The notes: generated by a model not told the origin, from the sequence alone. DNA of 64,000 bases from Megalobrama amblycephala (GCF_018812025.1 NC_063049.1:12467537-12531536); one strand, 5' to 3'; positions 47,185 to 58,850 are shown, counted from the stretch's first letter. Program-made: numbers and translations.

Positions 47185-48776
47185 TACCCCCTTTCCACCA
47201 GCACGAACCAGGTGCTAGTTCAGAGCTAGTGCTAGTGCCAGTTCGGAGTTGGTTCACCTGACGAGCCTTCTAAGGGTGCTTTCACACCTGCCTCATTTAG
47301 TTCGGTTGAATCGTACCAGAGTTTGTTTCCCCCTTTGGTGCGGTTCGTTTGGGCAGGTGTGAAAGCAGCAATCGCACTCGGGTGCGCACCAAAAGCGGAC
47401 CAAACAAGCGTACCGAGAACTGCTTGAAGAGGTGGTCTCGGTACGCTTTCAAACGAACTCTGGAGCGGTTCGCTTGAGATGTGAAGCAATCCGACCCAGT
47501 TAACGGACCAACGAACCAAATGATGTCATAATTCATAACGGGAAATTTGATATAAAAAGCGGTAGTGTCTGATTCTGTGAGTGAGCACATTATTTACCAT
47601 AGCTGAAAACCAACGAGCGCCTCTGTTGTGTATTTGCACTTCTCCGTGCAAGAATGCTGTCCCGACAAAGCCTTTCCCCGCTCTGCTTCATTATAAAATG
47701 TATATGGTCTCTCTCGACACACTGACAACAGTTCGCCTACTACTAGACAGCGCTGGGAAACCAGAGACGGACCGAGAGAGAAAGAGAGAGAGGGCGTTTG
47801 AATTTGCCGCAGCATTAATTTATGTAGTATAATTTAAAAGCGGGAAAGACGGCTACATTTATAAAGTGTTTGCGTGTGTCTCGACAGTTACAAATAAAGC
47901 CACAATAAACTCATGGAGCGAACTTGTCAATCATTATTTTGATGGATGACGCAGAGAAAATTCTGACCAATAAGAGGACAGTTTTACTCGCATGTGACTT
48001 GCCTAAGGTACGCTTTGAAATGTTGCTATGTGAAAGCGAACCGAACCAAGAAAAAAAAGCAACATTGTAACAAATTTAGTCCCTGTTTCGGAAAAAAACA
48101 AGCGATCCATAGGTGTGAAAACACCCTAAGAGCCGGTTTGCCTTTCCACAGGCTAGAGAGCAGCACAGAGCCAGGTCTTGCGTCACTATATGTCTCATAT
48201 TTCACAGCAAAGTTAGCACCGCAGCGCCAAACACAAATACACCAGGCTCGTTTGAAATGCATCGGCTTCTCGCAAAACGATCGGCGCATGGCATCAAAGC
48301 TCCGCGAGAACGACCAAAAGTACAAGGAGTCGTATGCTCTACAAACGCTCCCGCGGACCCGCGGCACCCGCCGAATCGGTCCGCGCTGCTCCGATGCATC
48401 TCGAACAAGCCTTCTATCAACAATCGCGGATGCTTCACTACTGTTGATGCTCATGGCTTTGCGAACCTACATCGGCATCCAAACACGGCTCGCCGTAATT
48501 TGTATATAGGCGGAGATTACGATCGAGCTGCTATTAGCGCGATTTGCTGCCATTTCAAAAATGGCGGTCACAAGTTTCTTGTTGGTCACGGTAACCCCGC
48601 CCCCAGCCCCTAACGCAAGCAGTTCTTACTTCTAGCCCAGCAATGTTTTGGTGCTACTTACGAACCACTTTTTCTGGTTCGGAGCTGGTGCTTTATGTGT
48701 CGAAAGACAAAGAACTGATTTGAAACTAGGCTCTGGCTCCGAACCAGCACTCAAACTGCCTTGGTGGAAAAGGGGT
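47185..48776. mobile_element. MITE with TACCCC.TTTCCACCA ends
   Basis: The left end TACCCCCTTTCCACCAGCAC is inverted at the right as TTGGTGGAAAAGGGGTA. GGTTCGGAG-type blocks follow from both ends. It contains another element at 47274-48126. The open frames inside (up to 171 codons) overlap in several frames on both strands, and I regard them as chance. Confidence 0.7.
47274..48126. mobile_element. Nested Harbinger-like element (TAA target duplication)
   Basis: Ends GGGTGCTTTCACACC and (inverted) GGGTGTTTTCACACC differ at one base. TAA is present at 47271-47273 and 48127-48129. Same terminal style as the element at 45354-47173, so probably the same superfamily. No transposase. Confidence 0.75.
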
Positions 48777-48799
48777 AAAAGAAAGAGTTGATTGCATCT

Positions 48800-49410
48800 G
48801 AGGGTGCTTTCACACTTGGTTTGATTGCCTGGTCCATACCCGAGTTCGATTGCTCTCCCTTCCCTTGCCCCGCTGGACTGTGTTCATATTATATTTTTTG
48901 GGTCCAAACCACGGTGCGTTTGCATCATCAAAGCAGCAGCTGTTTACCCCATTGCTTGGTAACGACAGCGCAGGAGAATGTGGCAAAATGCATAACATTG
49001 TGCTCGCCTCACTTTAATACTTTTTTTTTGAACCGTTGGTTTTCTTAAAGCTTCATCTTTAAATATTGTGTAATTGCGCTTCTCTGTGCGAGAATGCTGT
49101 CCTGACAAAGCCTTGATTCCCGCTCTGCTGTATTCTTGCTCTGCGCCTCAGCTCCAGCGGCTCTTAAACCGATCATCTCTTCCTACTAGTTAATTTATAG
49201 CATCAAATGAACATGAATGAACATGAGAAGGAATGTTGTTTCAGATGCGGAAGGACGTAAATACACACCATTTTTCATGTTTAAGTCCACCAAGGTTAAT
49301 CTTGTAACTCCTGACTGCTTTGTCGGACAAAATGGCGGATTCGGCTTTCTGATTGGTTAGATAGCTGATAATATGCAATGGGAACATTTGGTTTAATCAC
49401 TGAAACACAA
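48800..49410. repeat. Partial Harbinger-like repeat
   Basis: Begins GAGGGTGCTTTCACACTTGG, like the two neighbours. GAATGCTGTCC.GACAAAGCC is shared with the element at 47274-48126. No right terminus was found. Confidence 0.45.
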
Positions 49411-49754
49411 CAGAATGATCTTCTTTCAGTTTAGTACTTTTAACAATCAGTTCATCCAACAGCAAACAATGCAAGATACAGGTTTCAAATCGGCCTTAGA
49501 AGTGCTGAAATTAATATGCTACAGTATTATAAAAGACAGATTACACAGTTTCACATTAGGCAATACACTTACATTTACATAATCTATAATTTCCAAAATA
49601 TCCATCCTATGTGTATCAAGTGAATGATCAATGAAGACATCCTCTACAATCATTTGGGCAAATTAGTTTTTATTTTTCAGATATAATTGTAACATAGGTA
49701 TACTTTCTATTATGTAACTAAATGAGAAACATAACATTTAGTGCACACATTACA

Positions 49755-51420
49755 TTAATTTGGATCAAGCCTGTATTGAGCATTTGGCCATAGATTCTCA
49801 TCCACATCACAATGAATGTTATCATTGTTCAAGCACCTTGGAAAAAACCTTTTGGCGTGATGAATCCATGCTTGACATTGGTCTACATTGATGTCATCAC
49901 ATGCATCATCCATGGCCTGAAGGAGGGTGGCACGCTCAAGGGGTTGGCAATCACAGACCTTCCACCTCCATGCTGAAAAAAAATTCCTCAATAGGGTTGA
50001 GGAAAGGAGAGTATGGAGACAGGTAGAGAGTCATGAATCGAGGATGGGCCTGAAACCATGCTTGAACTACCTCTGCGTGGTGAAAGCTGCCATTGTCCTA
50101 CACAATTACATAGGTGACCCCTTCACCTTGACAGGCCAGCTCAATTTCATTGAGAAACTCCATAAGATGTGCAGCATTATAGGAGCCAAGTAATGGCCTA
50201 CGTCCTATGACACCATCTTCAGAGATAGCTGTACACATGGAGATGTTTCCTCCACGTTGTCCAGGCACTTGGACAGTGGCCCGTTGGCCGATGATGTTCC
50301 GTCCACGGCGACGAGTTTTGGCAAGGTTAAAGCCTGCTTCATCAACAAAAATGTACTTGTGATGGTTCACATCAGCATCAAGCACCATAACCCTCTAAAA
50401 ATATATATTTGGGTTAGTTCTTTTTACAGTGTTGTTCCATTATACATATGACGCAAGTGATGCATCAAATAGTAACAGTAATACAATATATAGTGCTGTA
50501 CCTGAACATACTCAGCCCTTAGTTGTTTCACCCGGTCATTGTTTCTCTCAAAAGGCACCAGGTAAATGGGTTTCATTGATACCTGGTGCCTTTTTAAAAG
50601 ACAGGCTACTGTTGGTAGGCTGATGGACGCCACATTTGCAAAGGTGTCATTGTTCTCCTCAATTGCCTGCTTTATTTCTGACAGCCGTATATCATTCTTG
50701 GCCCTCACCATTTCCACCACTGCCAACTCTTGCTGGTCGGTCAGCACATGGCCACGACCACCATGTCTGATGAATTTACATGCATTACAATTTACTGTGA
50801 ATGTAATAGTATACATCCTCCACACTTACCGGTTTTCTTGGAGAAAGGTTCAGATGATAGAATTGACAGTTGATCTTTTTAGATTTGGATCAACTAATCT
50901 GCCAGCTTCTGCCATAGTAAGGCCTCGGTTCACCACATGATCAACGATGATGGCCCGGACTTCATTAGAGACAACAGTTCTGCCTCCCTCTCTCTCATGA
51001 CCAACCCTTTGATGCGCCCCATGCCCACCTCTTTGACCTCTCTGTTGGTGCCCATGCCCACCTCTTTGACCTCTCTGTTGGTGCCCATGCCCACCTCTCT
51101 GACCTCTCTGTTGGTGCCCATGCCCACCTCTCTGACCTCTCTGTTGGTGCCCATGCCCACCTCTCTGACCTCTCTGTTGGTGCCCATGCCCACCTCTCTG
51201 ACCTCTCTGTTGGTGCTCATGCCCACCTCTCTGACCTCTCTGTTGGTGCCCATGCCCACCTCTTTGACCTCTCTGTTGGTGCCCATGCCCACCTCTCTGA
51301 CCTCTCTGTTGGTGCTCATGCCCACCTCTCTGACCTCTCTGTTGGTGCTCATGCCCACCTCTCTGACGGATCCCTTGTCCACGAGCTCTTCCTATTCCTT
51401 GCTGTCTATCCTGTTCGATG
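49755..51420 (-). pseudogene. IS630/Tc1-like transposase gene with two introns, broken
   Basis: Minus-strand exons are about 51420-50830, 50766-50502 and 50394-49755, joined by GT-AG introns of 63 and 107 bp. Exon 1 carries 11-residue repeats (GHGHQQRGQRG), then a helix-turn-helix-like segment (VVNRGLTMAEAGRLVDPN). Exon 2 continues it. Exon 3 holds the catalytic core: VDEAGF (first Asp), a DN pair, FLNPIEE (Glu), and a C-terminus CDVDENLWPN. I recognise these as a fish IS630/Tc1-related DDE transposase. Three lesions break it: TGA at 50850-50852, TAG at 50098-50100 (where family members have Trp), and an 8-base A run at 49976-49983 that shifts the frame. No in-frame start ATG was found upstream of the repeats. 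Terminal inverted repeats were not identified. Confidence 0.82.
51020..51367. repeat. 33-bp minisatellite inside the transposase exon
   Basis: Ten full units and one partial unit of about 33 bp, with only C/T differences. Because 33 is divisible by three, all frames stay open and spurious ORFs occur on both strands. In the transposase frame each unit encodes a Gly/Arg/Gln/His-rich 11-mer. Confidence 0.95.
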
Positions 51421-51429
51421 TTGAAAGAA

Positions 51430-53440
51430 ATTGCCAGTGTTTACACTCCAACTTTTATATCTAATGACCAATTGTGGTTACCCCTATCTGAAATCAATTA
51501 GCAATAACGAGTATTCATCATGTGTGGTTAATTTATATGTTCATACAAACACACATTTTATTTCTGTAGTTCTCAAAATCCATATACTGTTTATTGCTGA
51601 AATGAAAATATATAGTTTTACCAAATGGTTCAGTGATTAACCATTAAGCTCAGTTGGATTAAATAACAGACAAATGTATTAAACTGAACGAGAAGAGATG
51701 CAAATCAAAAGTTTGATAGTAATAGCGTTATGAAAGGCAGTTACTGTGAATGAAACATTCATATAGATGAAACACTTATTTTGTGTAGTGAAAAGGATAC
51801 TTTCTTATTTTGTGGATTGTACTAACACAATTGAAAATATGCTGCAATGTTTGAAAAAAGTGCACTTTTGATGATCTGTTGTGATATTAGTACTAAGAGT
51901 TTTGAAAATTTACCAGTTGGTTGTGAAAATTGCACCAAAGCAATTAAAAAAAACTGTAAATGCATCTGACTAAAGATGACTGAAAATACACATAATCTTT
52001 CATGATTCTCTCATGGTTCCCGAAAGACTGGGGGTGGGTGGGTACATTCTTAGTGATAGAAAGACACTGAATGCTTCCCATCTCATTGCATTTCCATGCA
52101 CACCAACAACTCCCACTGAGAACACTGCTCACTGCACACACCCTCATACCACTAGACCTAAATGTGATATTCGGAAGCTTAGTTAGTAAAAGGACTTTGT
52201 TACTAGATCTGATGTTCTATTATGTTCTTTAAAAAGGGAAAATGTGTTCATAAGTGAATTTTATTGTGGACTCCTGTTTTGAAAAGTATTAGTATCATAC
52301 TATTTATTTATTTACTTATTTGGAATATCAGAATATTGGGATTGAATAGGGCCCTGAAACTTACTGTTTATTATCAAATATACAATCATCAAAAACTTTC
52401 TGGGATTTTTTTTTTAAATCAGTAAAAAATATTTCTAGTCATGTTCAGTTCTGTAATATTCCATCAGCTAGAAATAGCTCTTTCTGCATTCAACAAAAAT
52501 TCTATAAGAAAAAGCAATGCAAACTCATTAGCCAAAAGAAACCTTTTCATATTTCTCTCAATTATCTGAGTAAACACAGTGACATTGTTCTGCTTCAATT
52601 GCATTTTTAAATAATATTCTTCAATTTCTGTGCAACACATTTTCCTCTGAAAATACAGACACACCCAGATCCTAGAAATTGTCCCGACACTTGATACCTG
52701 CTCTGTTGACTCACCAACATGTCTTCATTATTCACCTCATCAGGAGCCCAACCAGTTTCATTCTAATCAGCTCCAGAGTAACGGCTTATTTACTATGAGC
52801 AAATATTAGACTATGCGTGGTATCACATAGATATTTCAAAATGATAACTTGTATTTTATTCTTATTTTTCAAAGAACTATCTCAAAATAAAATCTAAACA
52901 AATTCATGTAATCAATTAAATGAAATATAGTTTTAATAAAAATTGCGGGCATTGCGTGTCCAGAAAAGGTGCTGCCACATCACATTACACTTTCAAATCA
53001 AGCTTTCTGCAAAATCTGCATGAGGAAATTTTCGGCGTCACGTGAAATTCCAGATCACGTGGATATTCCTATTGGAATTACTTAATTTAGCTCACCGAAC
53101 AACGGAAAATGTGACCGCACCTTTACACATGGACTTGCAGAAATTTTTCAGTACTGCTTGAAGAATACAGGACATTTTCTAGTTTTATACAGTATAGTCT
53201 TAATAATGTTAGCTCAGACAAATGACCTATAAACAATAATACTGAAGGGAACAAATAAAATAAACATCATTTAACTTCTAAAGAGTGGCTTTTTCACAAT
53301 AATAAAATACAAAATAAATTTACCCTTGATCTTACATAATGTGATATATACATAATACATAATAACTCTTTATATAACCACTTGTATTGCATGTCAACAC
53401 CCAGCTATAAGTCTTCATTGCTACAGAGCCTTTTTTTAAT
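51430..53440. other. Intergenic AT-rich stretch
   Basis: Short open frames only. I see no exon, TIR pair or RNA gene that I can support. Confidence 0.55.
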
Positions 53441-53472
53441 GTTGTCTAAAAGTGCTTTGTGCCTTTGCTTTT

Positions 53473-53478
53473 TTTATT
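53473..53478 (-). terminator. Candidate poly(A) signal of the syntaxin gene
   Basis: AATAAA on the minus strand, about 105 bp downstream of the syntaxin stop codon. Confidence 0.4.
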
Positions 53479-53582
53479 TACATCAGACAGAGGTCAATGT
53501 TTGCCATTGTATTCGGACACAGTTCTTCCCTTGAGAGCACAGTAAAGAAGAAACTTGCGTTTATTTGCCTAGTCTTGACCTG

Positions 53583-54467
53583 CTATCTGAACCAAGGACA
53601 GCAACAACAGCACAGTCTTCTGAGAGGGTTTTTCTTCTTGTATCTGGCAGCCATTTTGAACTTCTCCTTTGAGACTGATACATAGTCTTGTGTCTTCTCC
53701 ACATTTGCTTGTATGCTCTCGATCTGGTGCCCTTGCTCTTCCACCAGCATGAACACATCTAGAAAGAGATCTCTGAGGTCCTTCATGTTGCTTTCCAGGT
53801 TTAGGAGCTCTTTGTGGCGTTGCTCTATCTCCGAGAGCTGCGTACGTGTGATTTTTGCATCCACTATGATGTTCTCATTGAAGATCTCCCACTTGCCTTG
53901 CTCTATCATGTTATCCACCTCCTCTTCGGACACCTCACGGCCTGAAACCTCCAGCTGCCGGATGATAAACTGCTTGCATTTGTCCTGCTTGCTCAGAATC
54001 GCGTCATTGTGTTGTCGCATTACTTGCTGGAACTGGCGGAAAAGGGCCGCGTGCTGGGCCTTCTGGATACGGGACGTGGCGGTGTCCGGGCCCAGCTCAG
54101 CCTCAGTTCGCTTAGCCTGCTTGGAAAGAGCATCTAGCCTTTTATTCAGGCTCTCGGCTAACAACTTGATGTCTCGCGTCATGCTGCTCTCCTTTTTCAT
54201 GATGCTGAGACGCCTGATGGTGGCCATAAAGTTTCTCTGCTGCTGGCTGAACTTAATGACTTCCGAGTTCAGCTCCTCAATGCTGTCACGAATGTTCTGT
54301 GCCTCCTTCAGGAAGTTCTCCAGGACAGGCTCCGCCTCAAAGATCACGGCCTGCAGGCCTATCAGCGAGGACGGGTCCATGTCCTCCTCCGTGTTGAAGG
54401 GGTTGTTGTCCACCATCTTATCGCTGGCCTTCATCCGCTGACGCAGCTCCTCCATGCGGTCCTTCAT
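53583..54467 (-). CDS. stx11: Syntaxin-11 type Qa-SNARE
   Basis: A single exon of 294 codons. Syntaxin-11 is a Qa-SNARE involved in late endosome and secretory-granule fusion, known in mammals for cytotoxic lymphocyte degranulation. The start MKDRMEELRQRMK resembles family members. Residues about 35-160 form the three-helix Habc region (EAEPVLENFLKEAQNIRDSI, FMATIRRLSIMKKES). LEVSGREVSEEEVDNMIEQG is the linker, and 205-265 is the SNARE motif with the central Gln in LVEEQG (Q245). There is no C-terminal membrane segment. Instead the protein ends RRLCCCCCPWFR, a palmitoylation-type cysteine cluster (C286-C290) that distinguishes syntaxin-11 from most syntaxins. Length matches the family (about 287). 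A non-coding 5' exon is likely but not located. Which fish paralogue (a or b) cannot be told here. Confidence 0.95.
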   Translation of the reverse strand: MKDRMEELRQRMKASDKMVDNNPFNTEEDMDPSSLIGLQAVIFEAEPVLENFLKEAQNIRDSIEELNSEVIKFSQQQRNFMATIRRLSIMKKESSMTRDIKLLAESLNKRLDALSKQAKRTEAELGPDTATSRIQKAQHAALFRQFQQVMRQHNDAILSKQDKCKQFIIRQLEVSGREVSEEEVDNMIEQGKWEIFNENIIVDAKITRTQLSEIEQRHKELLNLESNMKDLRDLFLDVFMLVEEQGHQIESIQANVEKTQDYVSVSKEKFKMAARYKKKNPLRRLCCCCCPWFR

Positions 54468-54479
54468 GACGGCAGAGGC

Positions 54480-56762
54480 AGAAGACCTTGATGGGGAGCA
54501 CGTCAGATATTCTTTTAGATTTGAGTGCTGAATGTGTGTAAAATTTTCCTCTGTTTCTCATACCCTGTAAATCACCACAGAAGGCATATTGAGTTAACAC
54601 ACACAACAAACACAAAACATGATTTAAAATGTACTCTTGGGGGGGGTTAGAAGTATATTTTTATATTATCTTTCATACATCAAGTATTCAGTTTTTTTTA
54701 AATATGTTAACTATTTTTGAATGCTGCATTTTTTTAATATATTTTATGTAAGGTTTTATTTATGAGTAACAGTTTTTACATTTTGAATTATAAAAATATG
54801 TATAGAAATTTTATATCTTTGTGACAGTGTTAACTTAGTATTTATTAGTACTAGCATTATTTATATATTATTATAGTATTTATTCATATTTTGAATTTTA
54901 GTTTGTCATTTTAGTACTTCAATTTCAGTTTTAATTTCTAATTTTCATTTACGCTTTTTAAGTTTTGATTTAATATTTATATTTTGTCTTATTTAAACTT
55001 TATTTCAATTAATGAAAGCCATTTTTAATAGTTTAGGTTTAATAACAACACTGCTGTGCGATCATGTTTTTCTAGTAAAATCAGATGTCCTAGTTGGCCC
55101 TGAAAACAGATTATATTAACCATAAGTAAAGGTCACATTTTTGTCAGATGCTTTTCCATGCATTATGCCTTCAGCTGCAGCTCTTGTGTCGAAGGAAGGA
55201 TTAAAATTGATTCAAAACCTGTGCAGTATTCCCAGTCCTCATATCACTGCTGCACATTCATCACGATCACTGTAATTTATAATGTCTGTTCTGACACTGT
55301 ACAGAACATGATATATTAGCATTCACTGGAGTTTGCTTCTAAATAGCTCACTGACTGGCTTGTTTTACGGAAAGTAAGATCCATGACTGCTGATTTTTTT
55401 ATCCTTGTTGCTGGACTGTGGTTTTGGAAAGTGAGCATAACGCCAAGGGGTGGGTATACCGAACTTGTCTGAGGAAAGTAAAATACAGTACTCCAAATCA
55501 TGGACTATCCGGTTACTAGAGGGATTTCAAACAGGACAGACTGCAGTTGCATGCGTGTGTGAGAACAGCCCACCCAAGCTCCTTAGGGAGAAAGCTTATG
55601 AATATAAGAGTGGCCTTTGTTTTCTGCAGGATATCTGAGGAAGTCACACATTAATTCTACTGCTCAGAACCTACGAATGCATTACAAAACATTCTCTAAT
55701 CCAGTCTTCAGATCACGTTGGTTTACTGAATATGCTGTATTGGATCAAACGTGCCTCTTTATTCCTTTATTAGAGTCTCTTTGCTTTCTATAAGAACCAT
55801 CAGTTTATGTTATTCAACATATGTAGATATGCTTCCACCCTTGTCTAACCTCTCCTTTTCAATACTGAATACTATAACAAAGACCATACTAGTTGTCAGA
55901 CTGTTTACTCCAGTAACATATCTCAGGCCAGGGAATAGCTTAATTTTTTTTTTTTTATTATTCAAATGCTGTATAGACATAGCTATTGAACGTTTCCATC
56001 TTTATTTCCCAAGAAAAAGACACAATTACAGATATAGGAGACAGACACAGATCCTGAGATATAGGACTCTAGTCTCCCTTGCATATCATTTACACCAAAT
56101 AATAGAATATTCAGTTTCTGCCCACATGAAAAAGAAGTGCATGTACTTGTAGTGTACTTCAAATGCTAAAAGGATATTTTTAAAAAAGCTACTTGTAGAT
56201 AATTTAATATTAATAAAATAAAAGTGTACCTAAAGAGAAGTCACTTTCATGACTGTTTCTTAACACACATTTAAAAAGTGCACTTTTAAAAAGTATTTTC
56301 ACCCCCAAGTACACTTTTAAATCATGTTTTGATAATGTTTTGTTTTGCTTTAAAGACTTTTGTGCTTTGTACACTTATTTTTTTTTTATGTGTTGACTAA
56401 CATACTAAAGCATATATACAGTACTTGATTATAATTTTAAATGTAGTGTTATTCAATCATACATTTAATATTTTAAATGTAAATTGCAAGTTAATATAAT
56501 TAATATAATGTGTAATTACAAATACATTTAAACATGTGGCATTCAAATTTCAATAGAACTGACATTAAAGTATATTTCAGTTTACCATAAATGCTTGGCA
56601 GTACTTTTGGCAGTACAATTTATCCATATTTCAAAGACAATACAAGTAATTAAGAAACTGCATATAAATATGTACTTGTGGGTCAGAAAACATTCTTACA
56701 TTCCACTAATTGCATTTAATATGAATTTAAATTATAATGAATACAAAAACATTACATATATC

Positions 56763-56790
<28 letters not shown>
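54480..56790. other. Region upstream of the syntaxin gene, no exon recognised
   Basis: AT-rich, with T- and A-rich runs. It may contain the promoter and a non-coding first exon of the minus-strand syntaxin gene. ACATGAAAAAGAAGTGC near 56124 resembles the ends of the MITE at 1019-1680. Confidence 0.4.
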
Positions 56791-56797
<7 letters not shown>

Positions 56798-56804
<7 letters not shown>

Positions 56805-56853
56805 GCTCTCTCTAGGTCAATGGAAGATAATAATTATAGAGAGAGCTGAATAT
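56798..56853. repeat. Perfect 17-bp hairpin beside a (TA)n tract
   Basis: ATATTCAGCTCTCTCTA (56798-56814) is exactly inverted at 56837-56853 across a 22-base loop. A (TA)n run lies immediately to the left. Confidence 0.85.
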
Positions 56854-57348
56854 TTTATATAAGAATATCTTATCTGGATACTGGATATTAATATCATGGT
56901 TTCTCCCCTCTAAACTGATAACATAAAGAGAAAAATTACCTCTTATTGCTTTTAATCCCTGGAAGGTTGAATACTGCTTCATTTTAATTTGCCCAGATTT
57001 TTTTGTCAACACTTTATTTGGCCACGGACTTGTAAGATCTAAGCCGGATCTATTGAGGCGTTCAGGAAGTCCTTGGAATTTATCAGAGCAGCTCCCAGGG
57101 ACACAAATATGTGCTAGTGCGAGTTTTCCCTCTGCTCCACTGGTGTCAGTTATGTCTATCAAAGGAAAAAACACAGACTCCTGGGAAATCTGGTCAAGCC
57201 AGTTTAAAACCACACCCCCAGTCACAGTTAGAAGTCTGTTTGCCCAATGGAGGGTGAAGCTTGTTAGGCAGAAGTGTGGGTGACGTGATTCAAAAAGGCA
57301 TTGAAAGAACACATGCAGTGGACCAAGCATTGCCCTCACCCTCAGCAC
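56812..57348 (-). CDS. Unrecognised open reading frame, 178 codons
   Basis: The longest unexplained open frame in this part of the window. The translation has no motif I recognise; the second half is Lys/Ser-rich and ends in a Tyr-rich tail that runs into the hairpin. No splice sites, repeats or coding neighbours support it. It may be chance or the remains of a mobile element. Confidence 0.2.
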   Translation of the reverse strand: MLRVRAMLGPLHVFFQCLFESRHPHFCLTSFTLHWANRLLTVTGGVVLNWLDQISQESVFFPLIDITDTSGAEGKLALAHICVPGSCSDKFQGLPERLNRSGLDLTSPWPNKVLTKKSGQIKMKQYSTFQGLKAIRGNFSLYVISLEGRNHDINIQYPDKIFLYKIFSSLYNYYLPLT

Positions 57349-58063
57349 CCTATTGTATACAACACAACAATGAGATCAGGAAGCTTCTTAAATTATTATT
57401 GACAAAGTTTTGAAATCCTGGGCTACATAGACGTGCCTATTCTAAAGCCCTCATATTGTATTTCCTAATTATTTCCATTAATTTTAGCACAATCAGGGTT
57501 AGTAAAAAGAATGTCATTGGCTGGTGTTGTTACATCATGTTTTGGCATAAGAGGGAGAATTAATGTATGGGTTTGGCAAACCAGTTCTGAAAGTGTTGAA
57601 GGACAGCATATAAGCAAACAGTGAGATAACAGTTATTTCTGTTTTTAAATATTTAAATGTTTTAAAGACATATAGTAATGATATATATAGGGCCTACAAA
57701 TGTATTTAAACATGTAAAGACAGAGTGATTAGTTAAATTGGGTTAAGAGAAATGTTTTTCAGAACTGATACATGATCAGGTCAACAGAATGACTCACATA
57801 ATGCTTTTGTGTTTGGCCTCAGGCTGATGCAGGAAACGGCAAAGAGGAAACCACACATTAGTGTGACGCACATTAGCGAGCCTCTGTCTTTACTGAAGCT
57901 TGTGAATGAAGATGCTGCTTGTAGAATTGTCTACTTTTTTAATCATTATGTTAAATATGTTATGAGATTATTAGAATTGAATTACATTAATTAGAATCTA
58001 ATGAGAATCACCACCAGAAAATAATGGCAATTACTAAAAAATTAGGTATCTCTACATTATGGC

Positions 58064-58066
<3 letters not shown>

Positions 58067-58128
<62 letters not shown>
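58067..58128. repeat. (TA)n microsatellite
   Basis: About thirty TA units. Confidence 0.95.
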
Positions 58129-58131
<3 letters not shown>

Positions 58132-58621
58132 AAATTGGCAAAAAAAAGAAACGTCCCTTTTTCAGGATTAAAGATAATTCTGTAAAATCCAAATAAGCTT
58201 TACAGATCTTTTTTGGAAAGGGTTTAAACAGTGCTTTTTCTTGCTCGTTCAATGAACCATAAACAATTATTGCACATGCACTGGTACAGTCTTTAAGACA
58301 CTAACAGTTAAGCGGTAGACAATTAATGTCACAGTTCCAATAACTTCGGACACTAAAGAGACCTTTCTATTGACTCTGAAAAACACCTGGAGAAAGATGT
58401 TGCTGGGTAGATTACTTACAAATTGTAGTTCGTTACTGATTTGCAAATTACATGACAAAAATCAGTTAGTAATGTAATCCTTTACATTACACATTTCAGG
58501 TAATGTAATCTGATTACTTTTATATTACTTTTGACCTAACTAATTTATCGAATTGATTTGAATAGGATAATATTGTACTATATTGATATAAAAATACAAA
58601 GAGAAAGAAAATATATTCCAT

Positions 58622-58850
58622 TAAGCTAAGCAGGGTTGAGCCTGGTCAGTACCTGGATGGGAGACCTCCTGGGAAAACTAGGTTGCTGCTGGAAGAAGTG
58701 TTAGTGAGGCCAGCAGAGGGTGCTCACCCTGTGGTCTGTGTGGGTTCTAACACCCCAGGATAGTGATATAGTGGGGACACTATATTGTCAAAAAGCAGTC
58801 CTTCGGATGAGACGTTTACCCAAGGTTCTGACTCTCTGTGGTCAATTTTA
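58622..58850 (+). mobile_element. 5S-rRNA-derived SINE (SINE3 type), 5'-truncated
   Basis: TTAAGCTAAGCAGGGTTGAG, then CTGGTCAGTACCTGGATGGGAGACC, reproduces the internal promoter part of 5S rRNA (box A and box C). It is followed by the non-5S body (GCCAGCAGAGGGTGCTCACCC, CAGTCCTTCGGATGAGACGTT, CTGACTCTCTGTGGTC). This combination is that of the zebrafish SINE3 family. The first part of the 5S head and the 3' tail are missing. Confidence 0.9.

Noticed and set aside
47994..48509. 171-codon open frame and overlapping 142- and 118-codon frames
   Set aside because: They overlap on both strands inside a MITE, in a GC-richer segment with few stops; no recognisable domain.
51020..51367. CRISPR-like array
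   Set aside because: Units are contiguous with no distinct spacers, and the organism is a vertebrate.
50937..51464. Plus-strand open frame of 175 codons with a repeated MPTSLTSLLVP peptide
   Set aside because: It is the antisense of the transposase minisatellite. The 33-bp unit keeps every frame open, so the frame length means nothing.
53713..54441. Plus-strand open frame of 242 codons
   Set aside because: Exact antisense shadow of the syntaxin-11 coding exon; Ser/Leu-rich with no family resemblance.
58622..58740. Functional 5S rRNA gene
   Set aside because: The 5' part of 5S is absent and the sequence passes into the SINE body, so it is a SINE fragment.
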